A model generated the notes under the pieces. That model was not told the origin of the DNA. It worked only from the letters and a program-made list of their open reading frames with translations, and did not search any database. From assembly GCF_963924675.1 (NCBI RefSeq), contig NC_089222.1, positions 111,987,316 through 112,051,315 on the forward strand: a DNA stretch of 64,000 nt, given 5' to 3'. The translations under genes were made by a program, and so were the position numbers. Of this stretch, positions 23,535 to 34,029 are shown in pieces. The number at the start of each line of letters is the position of its first letter. The stretch's first letter is position 1. The DNA is from Phocoena phocoena (taxonomy: Eukaryota; Chordata; Mammalia; Artiodactyla; Phocoenidae).

Positions 23535-25846
23535 TTCTGCCCATTTTTTGATTGTGTGGTTTTTTGTTGTTGAGTTGTATGAGCTATTTATGTATTTTGG
23601 AAATTAAGCCCTTGTAGATCGCATCGTTTGCAAATATTTTTGCCCATTCTGTAGGTTGTCTTTTCATTTTGCTTGTGGTTTCCTTTGCTGTGCAAAGGCT
23701 TGTAAGTTTGATTAAGTCCCATTTGTTTATTTTTGTTTTTATTTCTGTTGCCTTGGGAGACTGCCCTAAGAAAACATTGGTAGGATTTATGTTAGAGAAT
23801 GTTTTGCCTATGATCTCTTCTAGGAATTTGATGGTGTCATGTCTTGTGCTTAAGTCTTTAAGTCATTTTGAGTTTATTTTTGTGTGTGGTGAGAGGGTGT
23901 GTTCTAACTTCATTGATTTACATGTGGCTGTCCAACTTTCCCAACACCACTTGCTGAAGAGACTGTCTTTTCCCCATTGTATATTCTTGCCTCCTTTGTC
24001 AAAGATTAATTGACTGTAAGTGTGTGGGTTTATTTCTGGACTTTCTATTCTGTTCCATTGATCCATATATATGTTTTTGTGCCAATACCATGTCATTTTG
24101 ATTACTGTGGCTGTAGTATTTTCTGAAGTCTGAGAGGGTTATGCCTCCTGCTTTGTTCTTTTTCTTCAGGATTGCTTTGGCAATTCTGGGTCTTTTATGG
24201 CTTCATATAAATTTTAGGATTATTTGTTCTAGGTCTGTGAAAAATGTCATGGGTAATTTGATAGCGATCACATTAAATCTGTAGATTGCTTTGGGTAGTA
24301 TGGCCATTTTAACAATATTAATTCTTCCAATCCAAGAACATAGGATATCTTCCCATCTCTTTACTCCAGTTTGAATTTCCTTTATTAATATTTGATAGTT
24401 CTCAGTGTATAAATCTTTCACCTCCATGGTCAGGTTTACTCCTAAGTATTTTATTTTTGGGAGTGCAATTTTAAAAGGTATTATATTTTTACATTCTTTT
24501 TCTGATATTTAATTGTTAGTGTAAAGAAATGCAACTGATTTCTGTATGTTAATCTTGTATCCTGCTACCTTGCTGAATTCATTTATCAATTCTGGTAGTT
24601 TTTGTGTGGAGTCTTTAGTATCATGTCATCTGCATATAAGGACAATTTTACCTCTTGCCTTCCAATTTGGATACATTTTATTTCTTTTTATTGTCTGATT
24701 GCTATGGCTAGGACTTCCAATACTATGTAGAATTAAAAGGGGTGAGAGTGGGCATCTTGTCTTGTTCCAGATTTTAGCAGGAAGGCTTTCAGCTTTTCAC
24801 TGTTGAGTATTATATTGACTGTGGGTTTGTCATAAATAACTTTTATTATGTTGAGATATGTTCCCTCTATACCCACTTTGGTAAGAGTTTTTATCATAAG
24901 TGGATGTTGAATTTTGAAGACCTAAAGAGATATTTCTCCAAAGAAGGAATACAGATGGACAGTAGACATATGAGAAGATGCTCAACATTGCTAATTATTA
25001 GAGAAATGCAAATAAAAACTACAATGAGGTACCACCTCACACCAGTTAGAATGGACATCATTAAAAACTCTACAAAAAACAAATGCTGGAGAGGGTATGG
25101 AGAAAAAGGAACTCTCCTACACTGTTGGTAGGAATGTAAATTGGTGCAGCCGCTATGGAAAACAGTATGGAGTTTCCTCAGATAACTAAAAGTAGGAATA
25201 TCATATGATCCAGCAATCCCACTCCTGGGTATATGTCCAGACAAAAATATAATTCAAAAAGATACATGCACCCCTATGTTCACAGCAGCACTATTCACAA
25301 TAGCCAAGACATGGAAGCAACCTAAATGTCCATTGATGGATGAATGGATAAAGATGTGGTCCATACTGGAATATTACTCATACATTAAAAGAGAATGAAA
25401 TAATGCCATTTGTAGCAACATGTATGTAACTAGAGATTATCATACTAAGTGAAGGAAGTCAGAAGGAGAAAGACAAATACCATATAATCTCACTTATATG
25501 TGAAATCTAAAGTATGACAGAAATGAGCCTATCTATGAAACAGAAACAGACTCATGGTTATAGAGAACAGACTTGTGGTTGCCAAAGGGGAGGGATTTGG
25601 GGGAGGGGTGGAGTGGGAGGCTAGAGTTAGCAGAGGTAAGCTATTATATATAGAATGGATAAACAACAAGGTCCTACTGTATAACACAGGGAACTATATT
25701 CAATATCCTATGATAAGCCATAATGGAAAATAATATTTAAAAAAGAATGTATATATATGTATAACTGAATCACTTTGCTGCACAGCAGAAATTAACACAA
25801 CATTAAACCAAATACAGTTCAATAAAAAAGAAATTAAAATTTAAAA
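23535..25846 (+). mobile_element. Twin-primed L1 with inverted 5' part
   Basis: A 2.3-kb 5'-truncated L1. Positions 23535-24916 are L1 ORF2 in inverted (- strand) orientation, including a reverse-transcriptase box reading YADD instead of the usual FADD (24625-24636, complement). Positions 24917-25846 are in sense orientation, from the text that follows the inverted segment in L1 order, through the Cys-rich C-terminal region (24904-25131, with Tyr in place of the second Cys) and 3'UTR to a short A-rich end. In L1 coordinates the two halves meet with at most about five shared bases. Flanking duplication aaatgagcaaaagtc (23520-23534) and aaatgagcagaagtc (25847-25861) has one mismatch. The structure is the signature of twin priming. 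Confidence 0.9.
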
Positions 25847-25861
25847 AAATGAGCAGAAGTC

Positions 25862-26147
25862 ATGAGCAGACACTTCATGAAAGGAGATATCAAACACAAA
25901 AAAGCAGGTAATATCATCAGTCATTTTGGAAGTATAAACACAAACCTATATCACTTAAATTCACCAGAATGATTAAATTAAATGGAGAGCAATATCAAAT
26001 GCTAGGAAGAATGTGGAGCATTTGAAACAATGATACAATGCTAGTGGAAATATAAATTGGAACAGGCTCTTTGGAAACTGTCTGTATCTACAAAGCCAAA
26101 CATCATGCCCTCTGTTCTAGCAGTTCCACTCCTGGGCACATACCAAA
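25862..26147 (+). mobile_element. Ancient L1, second segment
   Basis: Resumes the ancient L1 after the twin-primed insertion: a worn gacacttcatgaaagg, the caccagaatgattaaa and gaatgtggagcatttga phrases, and cagttccactcctgggcac near 26120. These are the L1 ORF2 C-terminal region. It is interrupted at 26148 by the next L1 insertion and continues at 27439. Confidence 0.75.
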
Positions 26148-26161
26148 CAGAAATGAGTCTT

Positions 26162-27424
26162 TTTATTTTATTTTATTTATTTATTTTTTATACACAATGT
26201 TCTTATTAGTTATCTGTTTTATACATATTAGTGTATACATGTCAATCCCAATCTCCCAATTCATCCCACCACCTCCCACCCCCCACTTCCCGCACTTCAT
26301 GTCCATACATTTGTTCTCTACATCTGTGTCTCTATTTCTGCCTTGCAAACCAGTTCATCTGTACCATTTTTCTAGATTCCACATATATGTGTTAATATAC
26401 GATATTAGTTTTTCTCTTTCTGACTTGTTTCACTCTGTATGACAGTCTCTAGGTCCATCCACGTCTCTACAAATGACCCAATTTCGTTCCCTCTTATGGC
26501 TGAGTAATATTCCATTGTATATATGTACCACATCTTCTATATCCATTCGTCTGTTGATGGGTATTTAGGTTGCTTCCATGACCTGGCTATTGTAAATAGT
26601 GCTGCAATAAACATTGCGCTGCATGTGTCTTTTTGAATTATGATTTTCTCTGGGTATATGCCCAGTAGTGAGATTGCTTGGTCATATGGTAATTCTATTT
26701 TTAGTTTTTTAAGGAGCTTCCATACCGTTCTCCATAGTGGCTGTATCAATTTACATTCCCACTAGCAGTGCAAGAGGGTTCCCTTTTCTCCACACCCACT
26801 CCAGCATTTGTTGTTTGTAGATTTTCTGATGATGCCCATTCTAACTGGTGTGAGGTGATACCTCACTGTAGCTTTGATTTGCATTTCTCTAATAATTAGT
26901 GATGTTGAGTAGCTTTTCACATGCCTCTTGTCTGTATTTCTTCTTTGGAGAAATGTCTATTTAGGTCTTCTGCCCATTTTTGGATTTTTTTTTTTTTTTT
27001 AAATATTGAGCTGCATGAGCTGTTTATATATTTTGGAGATTAATCTTTGTTGATTCATTTGCAAATATTTTCTCCCATTCTGAGGGCTGTCTTTTCATCT
27101 TGTTTATAGTTTCCTTTGCTGTGAAAAAGATTTTAAGTTTCATTAGGTCCCATTTGTTTATTTTTGTTTTTATTTCCATTACTCTGGGAGGTGGGTCAAA
27201 AAAGATCTTGCTGTGCTTTATGTCAAAGAGTGTTCTTCCTATGTTTTCCTCTAAGAGTTTTATAGTGTTCAGTCTTAGATTTAGGTCTTTAATCCATTTT
27301 GAGTTTATTTTTGGGTATGGTGTTAAGAAGTGTTCTAATTTCATTCTTTTACATGTAGCTGTCCAGTTTTCCCAGCACCACTCATTGAAAAGACTGTCTT
27401 TTCTCCACTGTATATCCTTACCTC
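26162..27424 (-). mobile_element. 5'-truncated L1, ORF2 end and 3'UTR
   Basis: A 1.26-kb L1 3' end on the - strand: T-rich tail at the left, the 3'UTR with cattttatacacatcag-type text (same type as the 3' end of the large - strand L1 at 45.4 kb), then the ORF2 C-terminal region up to about the worn 'gaggtaaggatatacagtgg' at the right edge. Perfect 14-base duplications cagaaatgagtctt at 26148-26161 and 27425-27438 flank it. Fragments of ORF2 remain open, such as 27024-27344 on the - strand and its shadow on the + strand. It lies inside the ancient + strand L1. Confidence 0.92.
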
Positions 27425-27438
27425 CAGAAATGAGTCTT

Positions 27439-27700
27439 AATGTTCACCATTTAACATGTATAAAAGTATTCTGATGCAGCATTCATAATAGCTCCCTGAA
27501 AGAAACAAGCTATAATTTCCTTCACAATAGAAATGATATTTAAAAGGTAGGCTATTCACACAACATAACACACACAACAATGAAAAAGAATAAACTTCTG
27601 CTACGTGCAACAACATGGACAAAATGTTATGTCCAAAAATACATACTGTAAAAATCTACTTATGAGTAGTTGAAAGGTAGAAAAAATTTATGTATGATGA
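27439..27700 (+). mobile_element. Ancient L1, third segment
   Basis: Continuation of the ancient L1: atgcagcattcataatagct, a worn 'caacatggacaaaatgtta' and text that looks like the end of ORF2 and the 3'UTR (actgtaaaaatctacttatg). It fades into unassigned sequence before the GT microsatellite. Confidence 0.6.
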
Positions 27701-27758
27701 TAGGAATTAGAATATGCTACTTGGATTTAATTGGGAGTTTGCTGGAAATGATCCATAT

Positions 27759-27760
<2 letters not shown>

Positions 27761-27803
<43 letters not shown>
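27761..27803. repeat. (GT)n microsatellite
   Basis: Forty-three bases of uninterrupted GT repeat, preceded by atatac. A long pure run suggests a length-polymorphic locus and possible Z-DNA formation. Confidence 0.97.
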
Positions 27804-27805
<2 letters not shown>

Positions 27806-27869
27806 GTCCGTCATTGAACTGTATGCTGAGGATTAGTAACTTTATTATATGTCTTTTATTCCTCATTAG

Positions 27870-27943
27870 AAAAACGAGGAGTGGTGGAGGAGGGGGAGAA
27901 AGAGAGAAAGAGGAAGGGGAGAGAGAGAGAGAGAAGGAATAAA
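27870..27943. repeat. Purine-rich GA tract
   Basis: A mostly GA purine strand (gaggagtggtggaggagggg, then gagaaagagagaaagagg, gagagagagagagagaagg) follows the GT repeat within 70 bases. A homopurine-homopyrimidine tract of this kind can form triplex DNA. Confidence 0.85.
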
Positions 27944-29089
27944 GATGTCTGATTTCAGTATGACTAAAGTCTCTATTAGCTGTTCTTATCTCTTCTTATT
28001 CATACCTCCTTTATTTTTTAGGATACTGACATTCTTTATAATTTTAGGTTTGTTAATTTGAGGATGAGTTTTCCTGATTATTCTGACTTATCTGATTAAT
28101 CTTGTTATATCCTATTTCTTTTGAAAAGGAGTGGAATCTGGTTTGTATTTTTCATTCTTTGCCAAAGATTGAACCCAGGCATGTTTGCCTTATGTAGGGG
28201 GAAATCTGCCAGAAACAAAACCATTTGACAATGTAACACATCAGTCCAGGCATTTTTTGTGTATTCCACCCTCTCAGAATGGCACTGAAAGCTAAGATTT
28301 ATTTCCAGGTAAATATACTTTCTGGATATGAGTGATATATCATAACCTGACATAAATATGGATACTGGTGCTCTCTAATCCATAAGCAGCTCCTTAGTCA
28401 ATTAAGCCATCCTGAAGTCATCTTGCTTGTTCTTGTATTTTTTTCCCATGAGAGTGGAATTCAAATTTTTCATGTAATAATTTTATCAGTTGCCAAATTT
28501 CTTTTTAGTTGCAACCTTTAACAACCCATGTTTTTCCTGCATTCTTTGTATTCTCTGGCTTAGCAGTTTTCTCTCCACTTTTTTACTTTCAGTATTTATA
28601 TACCATCAGAGAATGTGTACGATTCAGATTCAGGCTGCATAGAAGCAAAGAGAAATATTCTGAACCCAAATTGGCAAGCATACCTAAATCTTTGAGTTCA
28701 GCTTGGAGTCTCAAACAAATACGTAAAGTGACACTGTTAAGAAGAAAAGAAACCTTAGAGGTCCCTGGAGAATACCTTCACCTCTACAGTCTCCAATGAT
28801 TATACTTTAACAGAACTTCATGTAATCTTTAAATTTCTTATATTGTATTTCCTTAGACCATTTCTGTTTATTTTACAAAAGAGGGGTCTTGACTATCGTG
28901 GGATTACTAAATCCATCTCTGGTTATTACTACTGGACACCATGCCTGATCTTTTGATAAAATCTTTGATTCCAGATCTTTTCTCTTTTGCAAATCATTCA
29001 GGATAGTTCTGACAATCATCTGAAATAAAAATGCTGAAAAGGAGAGAATTCTTTTATTAAGTATCAAATTCTCTTATTGCTCTGCTTAG
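27944..29089. other. Unassigned sequence
   Basis: No repeat or gene could be supported. Open frames at 28105-28353 (-) and 28509-28799 (+) are 82-96 codons, have no recognisable domain and sit alone. Confidence 0.35.
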
Positions 29090-29540
29090 ATGCCCTGGGA
29101 TTCATCCTTAACTCCATCCACACCTGCAGCCCCCTGTGCTGGTGTGCTTTTTTGTCTTCTACAGAGGTCAGCTCTCAGCTTACTAGAGCTACTCTGATCA
29201 CTTGGGCAGAGAGCCCAGAATGCCTGGAAGGGGACTTTACTCTAGCAGGCCCTTAGCTAGTGACCAGTCTTGTGGAAGTATGACAACCCAGCTCCCTCAC
29301 CTCAGTTTGGGACAGTTCTGAAACATAATACTGCAGAGTTCTCTAGTAGCAGGCTGCAGGTACCCTTCTGGGACATTGTCTGCAATTGCATTCTTGGTTA
29401 CCTTCTTCCCTTTCTCTGTCTTGTGTTCCCAATAAACTTCTCTTAGTGATTTTTCCTGGGATTATTTCCTTACTACAACACTAGCAAAAGAATCTTCTTA
29501 AGGTCTGCTTCTGGGGAACCTGGCCTAAAAGAAACTATAA
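29090..29540 (+). repeat. Probable ancient LTR-like repeat
   Basis: Moderately GC-rich block with cctgtgctggtgtg, a later ttcccaataaacttctctta (polyadenylation-signal-like, about 29427-29446), cctgggattatttccttac and gtctgcttctggggaacctg. The ordered end text 'ataaacttct...tctgcttctggggaacc' is a familiar old mammalian LTR-type tail, but I cannot name the family with confidence. Confidence 0.4.
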
Positions 29541-30960
29541 GCCAAATGATTAACTTCTTCCAGTCTATGTCCGCTATAAGTTTCAGTTCTCTTTAGCAAA
29601 ATTTCACAATGTTTGTAAGACTAAGTGTTTGTACTACTGATATTTTAGATTGATACCTTCCTAAAACCATGACTGATATTTTACATACCAAGAATAAGTC
29701 TACTGACTTTCCTCTGACTGTAATCAGTGAACTTATAGTCTCCAGAAAAAAACATCAGCCTGAATGTAACTCTCTTAATTTGCTTATTCTTTGATAGTAC
29801 ACTTATGCTTCCCATTTCGTGGACCCAGAAATCATATTTCTGAAACTTTAGAAATGATGCATGAATTGTTAACTTTCATGAATTTTTATATGATAATTTT
29901 TTGATATAATGACTGCTAGTCAAAAAGGATCAAAATGACATTATACACGTGTTGTTTCATGTACCATAGTGAATGCAAATAGTAAGAACTTGAGTCCATC
30001 CACAGAAAGCAGTCAGCTGGGGACAGAGAAACTTGCTGCAGTGTCCATGGACTGAGTTAGCCCATAGGAGCAGTCCACCATGGCCGAGGAACTTGCCAGA
30101 GAGTGACTGCCGCTGGGCCTCTTGCATACCCATCTACTGGGAGCTGCAACATAAGAACCTACTAAATCCGGAAGAGGAGCTCCTTCTTCTGTTTTGGTCT
30201 TGCTGCATCCCTTCAGCTCCCTCTATTGACAAAGCCTGACATTGTGCCAGCTGGCATGGGGAAAATTTTAGAGTCCAATGTCAACATCACAAAGAAGAGT
30301 TAAAGAGCATGGATTTGAAACTGAGAGGAAATAAATTGATAACACACACACACACAGTTCTGTTTGTCTTACATTTAAAGTAAATATTCAAAATTTTGTT
30401 ATGGTGACTGGGTCTATTTCAGAAGGCACAGAGCTATTTTCTAGATTCATCTTTCCCAATACAAATCAAAGTCACTAAGTTATATAGAAACAGAGAGCAG
30501 TGTGTTAGTTTTTGATTAGGGGCTAGTAATGGGGCTTATTGCTTGGTAATTCAAACACTCCTGTCTATTTATTATTTACTGTTTACTTTTATTGTTACTG
30601 GACTATATCCTGCAGTTTCTTCTGCTCTTCTCTTAAATGAATGAGAAGAGGAAAGGTGAAATGAATGTATATATTCAACTCAGGGCTTAATTTTGATTTC
30701 AGAGTTGCTAAAATTCATTCTCCCAGTTAAATATGAATGGTAATTTGTGGATGACATGCCAGCCGTTGTCTTTGTCTGTTGGTCTTAATGGAAGGAATAG
30801 TTTGAAATCCTTTTCTCTTTTTATCCTTGATGGATTCATAAAGCTAAATGTGGTATTGTTTATCAAATGGTAGCAACATCTCATTTTACAAATGAAAAGA
30901 CTGAGAGCTAAATGAGTTGATAGAGGTCACAGAGCTTGCTTGTGACGGAATCAATGAATG
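29541..30960. other. Mostly unassigned, old repeat remnant at 30000-30350
   Basis: The block from about 30030 to 30350 (atggccgaggaacttgccag, ccctctattgacaaagcc, gacattgtgccagctggcat, gaaactgagaggaaataaa, a short CA run) resembles a common old mammalian repeat tail but the family is not assigned. The rest is AT-rich with no supported feature. Confidence 0.35.
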
Positions 30961-30974
30961 TAAGAATCTAGGCA

Positions 30975-32511
30975 GGGGGACGAGCGGAAGATGGCGGAAG
31001 AGTAACACGCGGAGATCACCTTCCTCCCCACAGATACACCAGAAATACATCTACACGTGGAAAAACTGCTACAGAGCACCTAGTGAACGCTGGCAGAAGA
31101 CCTCAGACCTCCCAAAATGCAAGAAACTCCCCACATACCTGGGTAGGGCAAAAGAAAAAAGAATAAACAGAGACAAAAGGATAGGAATGGGACCTGCACC
31201 AGTGGGAGGGAGCTGTGAAGGAGGAAAGGTTTCCACACACTAGGAAGCCCCTTCACGGGCATAGACTGTGGGTGGCGGAGGGGGAAAGCTTCGGAGCCGC
31301 GGAGGAGAACGCAGGCACAGGGGTGGGGAGGGCAAAGTGGAGAGATTCCCGCAGAGAGGATCGATGCTGACGGGCACTCACCAGCCCGAGAGGCTTGTCT
31401 GCTCACCCACTGGGGTGGGCGGGGCTGGGGGCTGAGGCTTGGGCTTCGGGCGCCGACTGGGAGAGGACTGGGGTTGGCAGCGTGAACACAGCATGCAGCG
31501 GGTTAGTGCACCACGGCTAGCCGAGAGGGAGTCCGGGAAAAAGCCTGGAGCTGCTGAAGAGGCAAGAGACTTTTTCTTCCCTCTTTGTTTCCTGGTATAC
31601 GAGGAGAGGGGATTAAGAGCGCTGCTTGAAGTAGCTCCAGAGACTGGCGCGAGCTGCGGCTAAAAGCGCAGACCCCAGAGATGGGCATGAGATGCTAAGG
31701 CTGCTGCTGCCGCCACCAAGAAGCCTGTGTGCGAGCACAGGTCCCTATCCACACCCCCCTTATGGGGAGCCTGTGCAGCCCGCAACTGCCAGCGTCCCGG
31801 GATCCAGGGACAATTTCCTCAGGAGAACGCACGGCGCCCCTCAGGCTGGTGCAACGTCACGCCGGTCTCTGCCGCCACAGGCTCGTCCCACACTATGTAC
31901 CCCTCCCTCCCCCCTGGCCTGAGTGAGCCAGAGTCCCCGAAGCAGCTGCTCCTTTAACCCCATCCTGTCTGAGTGAAGAACAGACGCCCTCTGGCGACCT
32001 ACACGCAGAGGTGGGGCAAAATCCAAAGCTGAGCCCCGGGAGCTGTGAGAACAAAGAAGAGAAAAGGAAATCTCTCCCAGCAGCCTCAGGAGCAGCGGAT
32101 TAAAGCTCCACAATCAACCTGATGTACCCTGCATCTGTGGAATATATGAATAGACAACGAATCATCGCAAATTGAGGAGGTGGACTTTAAGAGCAAGATT
32201 TATGATTTTTTCCCCTTTTCCTCTTTTTGTGTGTATGTGTATGCTTCTGTGTGAGATTGTGTCTGTATAGCTTTGCTTCCACCATTTGTCCTAGGGTTCT
32301 ATCCATCCGTTTTTTTTCTTTAAAAAAATTTTTTTTCTTAATAATTATTTTTTATTTTAATAACTTTATTTTATTTTATCTTACTCTATTTTACTTTATC
32401 TTTTCTTTCTTTCCTTCCTTCCTTCCTCCCTCCCTCCCTCCCTTCCTCCCTTCCTTCCTTCCTTTCTTTCTTCCTTCCTTTCTTTCTTTCCTTCTCTTTC
32501 ATTCTTTCTTT

Positions 32512-32555
<44 letters not shown>

Positions 32556-33096
32556 TTCTTTTCTTTTCTTTTCTTTTCTTTTTCTCCCTTTTATTCTGAG
32601 CCGTGTGGATGAAAGGCTCTTGGTGCTCCAGCCAGGACTCTGCTGTACTTCTGAGGTGGGAGAGCCAACTACAGGACACTGGTCCAGAAGAGACCTCCCA
32701 GCTCCACATACTATCAAATGGCGAAAATCTCCCATAGATCTCCATCTCAACACCAGCACCCAGCTTTACTCAACGACCAGCAAGCTACAGTGCTGGACAT
32801 CCTATGCCAAACAACTAGCAAGACAGGAACAGAACCCCACCCATTAGCAGAGAGGCTGCCGAAAATCATAATAAGTCCACAGACACCCCAAAACACACCA
32901 CCAGACGTGGACCTGCCCACCAGAAACACAAGATCCAGCCTCATCCACCAGAACACAGGCACTAGTCTCCTCCACCAGGAAGCCTACACAACCCACTGAA
33001 CCAACTTTAGCCACTGGGGACAGACACCAAAAACAACGGGAACTACAAACCTGCAGCCTGCAAAAAGGAGACCCCAAACACAGTAAGATAAGCAAA
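30975..33096 (+). promoter_or_regulatory. L1-B 5'UTR / internal Pol II promoter region
   Basis: The sequence starts with a gaagatggcggaagag block typical of the first bases of L1 5'UTRs; the atggcgg core resembles a YY1-type site. A CpG-dense part covers about 31240-31900, then the text becomes T-rich. It is homologous over most of its length to 53248-55176. It contains no upstream gene. Several open frames in it (for example 31439-31663) are not conserved in the other copy. In L1, transcription of the whole element starts here, but activity of this copy cannot be judged from sequence. Confidence 0.8.
32400..32592 (+). repeat. Long polypyrimidine tract in L1-B 5'UTR
   Basis: About 190 bases are C/T only, with one purine at 32511. 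The tract is built from blocks of TTCC, TCCC, TTTC and TTTTC repeats. The equivalent place in the related L1 at 54560-54660 is an ATTT-rich stretch of about 100 bases, so this is an expanded and converted microsatellite. The long open frames over it on both strands (206 codons on +, 119 codons on -) are low-complexity artefacts. Confidence 0.95.
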
Positions 33097-33971
33097 ATGA
33101 AAAGACATAAAAACACACAGCAGATGAAGGAGCAAGATAAAAACCCACAAGACCTAACAAATGAAGAGGAAATAGGCAGTCTACCTGAAAAAGAATTCAG
33201 AATAATGATAGTAAAGATGATCCAAAATCCTGGAAATAGAATAGACAAAATGCAAGAAACATTTAACAAGGACCTAGAAGAACTAAAGGTGAAACAAACA
33301 ACGATGAACAACACAATAAATGATGGGATCAATAGCAGAATAACTGAGGCTGAAGAACGGATAAGTGACCTGGAAGATAAAATAGTGGAAATAACTACTG
33401 CAGAGTAGAATAAAGAAAAAAGAATGAAAAGAAATAAGGACAGTCTCAGAGACCTCTGGGAATACATTAAACACACCAACATTGGAATTATAGGGGTTCC
33501 AGAAGATGAAGAGAAAAAGAAAGGGACTGAGAAAATATTTGAAGAGATTATACTTGAAAACTTCCCTAATATGGGAAAGGAAATAAATAATCAAGTCCAG
33601 GAAGCACAGAGAGTCCCATACAGGGTAAATCCGAGGAGAAATATGCCAAGACAAATACTATTCAAACTGTCAAAAATAAAATACAAAGAAAACATATTAA
33701 AAGCATCAAGGGAAAAACAACAAATAACACACAAGGGAATCCCCATAAGGTTAACAGCTGATCTTTCAGCAGAAACTCTGCAAGCCAAAGGGACTGGCAG
33801 GACGTATTTAAAGTGATGAAGGAGAAGAACCTGCAACCAAGATTACTCTACCCAGCAAGGATCTCATTCAGATTTGATGGAGAAATTAAAACCTTTACAG
33901 ACAAGCAAAAGCTGAGAGAGTTCAGCACCACCCAACCAGCTTTACAACAAATGCTAAAGGAACTTCTCTAG
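33097..33971 (+). pseudogene. L1-B ORF1 (RNA-binding chaperone), broken
   Basis: ORF1p of L1 is a trimeric coiled-coil RNA-binding protein that packages L1 RNA. The start at 33097 is followed by a charged N-terminus, a Lys/Glu-rich helical part (coiled coil, about codons 40-100: KDLEELKVKQ, ITEAEERISDLEDKI) and the RNA-recognition-like region (IGVPEDEE, FEEIILENFPNMGKE). A TAG at 33406-33408 replaces the CAG kept in the related copies (33409 onward stays in frame to the 33424-33816 stretch). A one-base loss near 33783-33792 then shifts the frame, so the natural stop at 33969-33971 is read in another frame. Length about 290 codons. A short in-frame deletion relative to L1-C (about 33318-33330) is also present. 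Confidence 0.9.
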
Positions 33972-34029
33972 GCAAGAATCACAAAAGAAGGAAAAGACCT
34001 ACAATAATGAACCCAAAACATTTTAGAAA

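Noticed and set aside
31080..31406. Open frames in the L1 5'UTR as possible antisense ORF0-like genes
   Set aside because: A primate-type antisense ORF0 is known in L1, but the - strand frames here are not matched in position and frame with enough confidence between L1-B and L1-C to claim one.
32227..32847. 206-codon open frame on the + strand and 119-codon frame on the - strand
   Set aside because: Both are produced by the pyrimidine tract of the L1-B 5'UTR; the translation is low-complexity Phe/Leu/Ser or Lys/Arg/Glu, and the frame is absent from L1-C.
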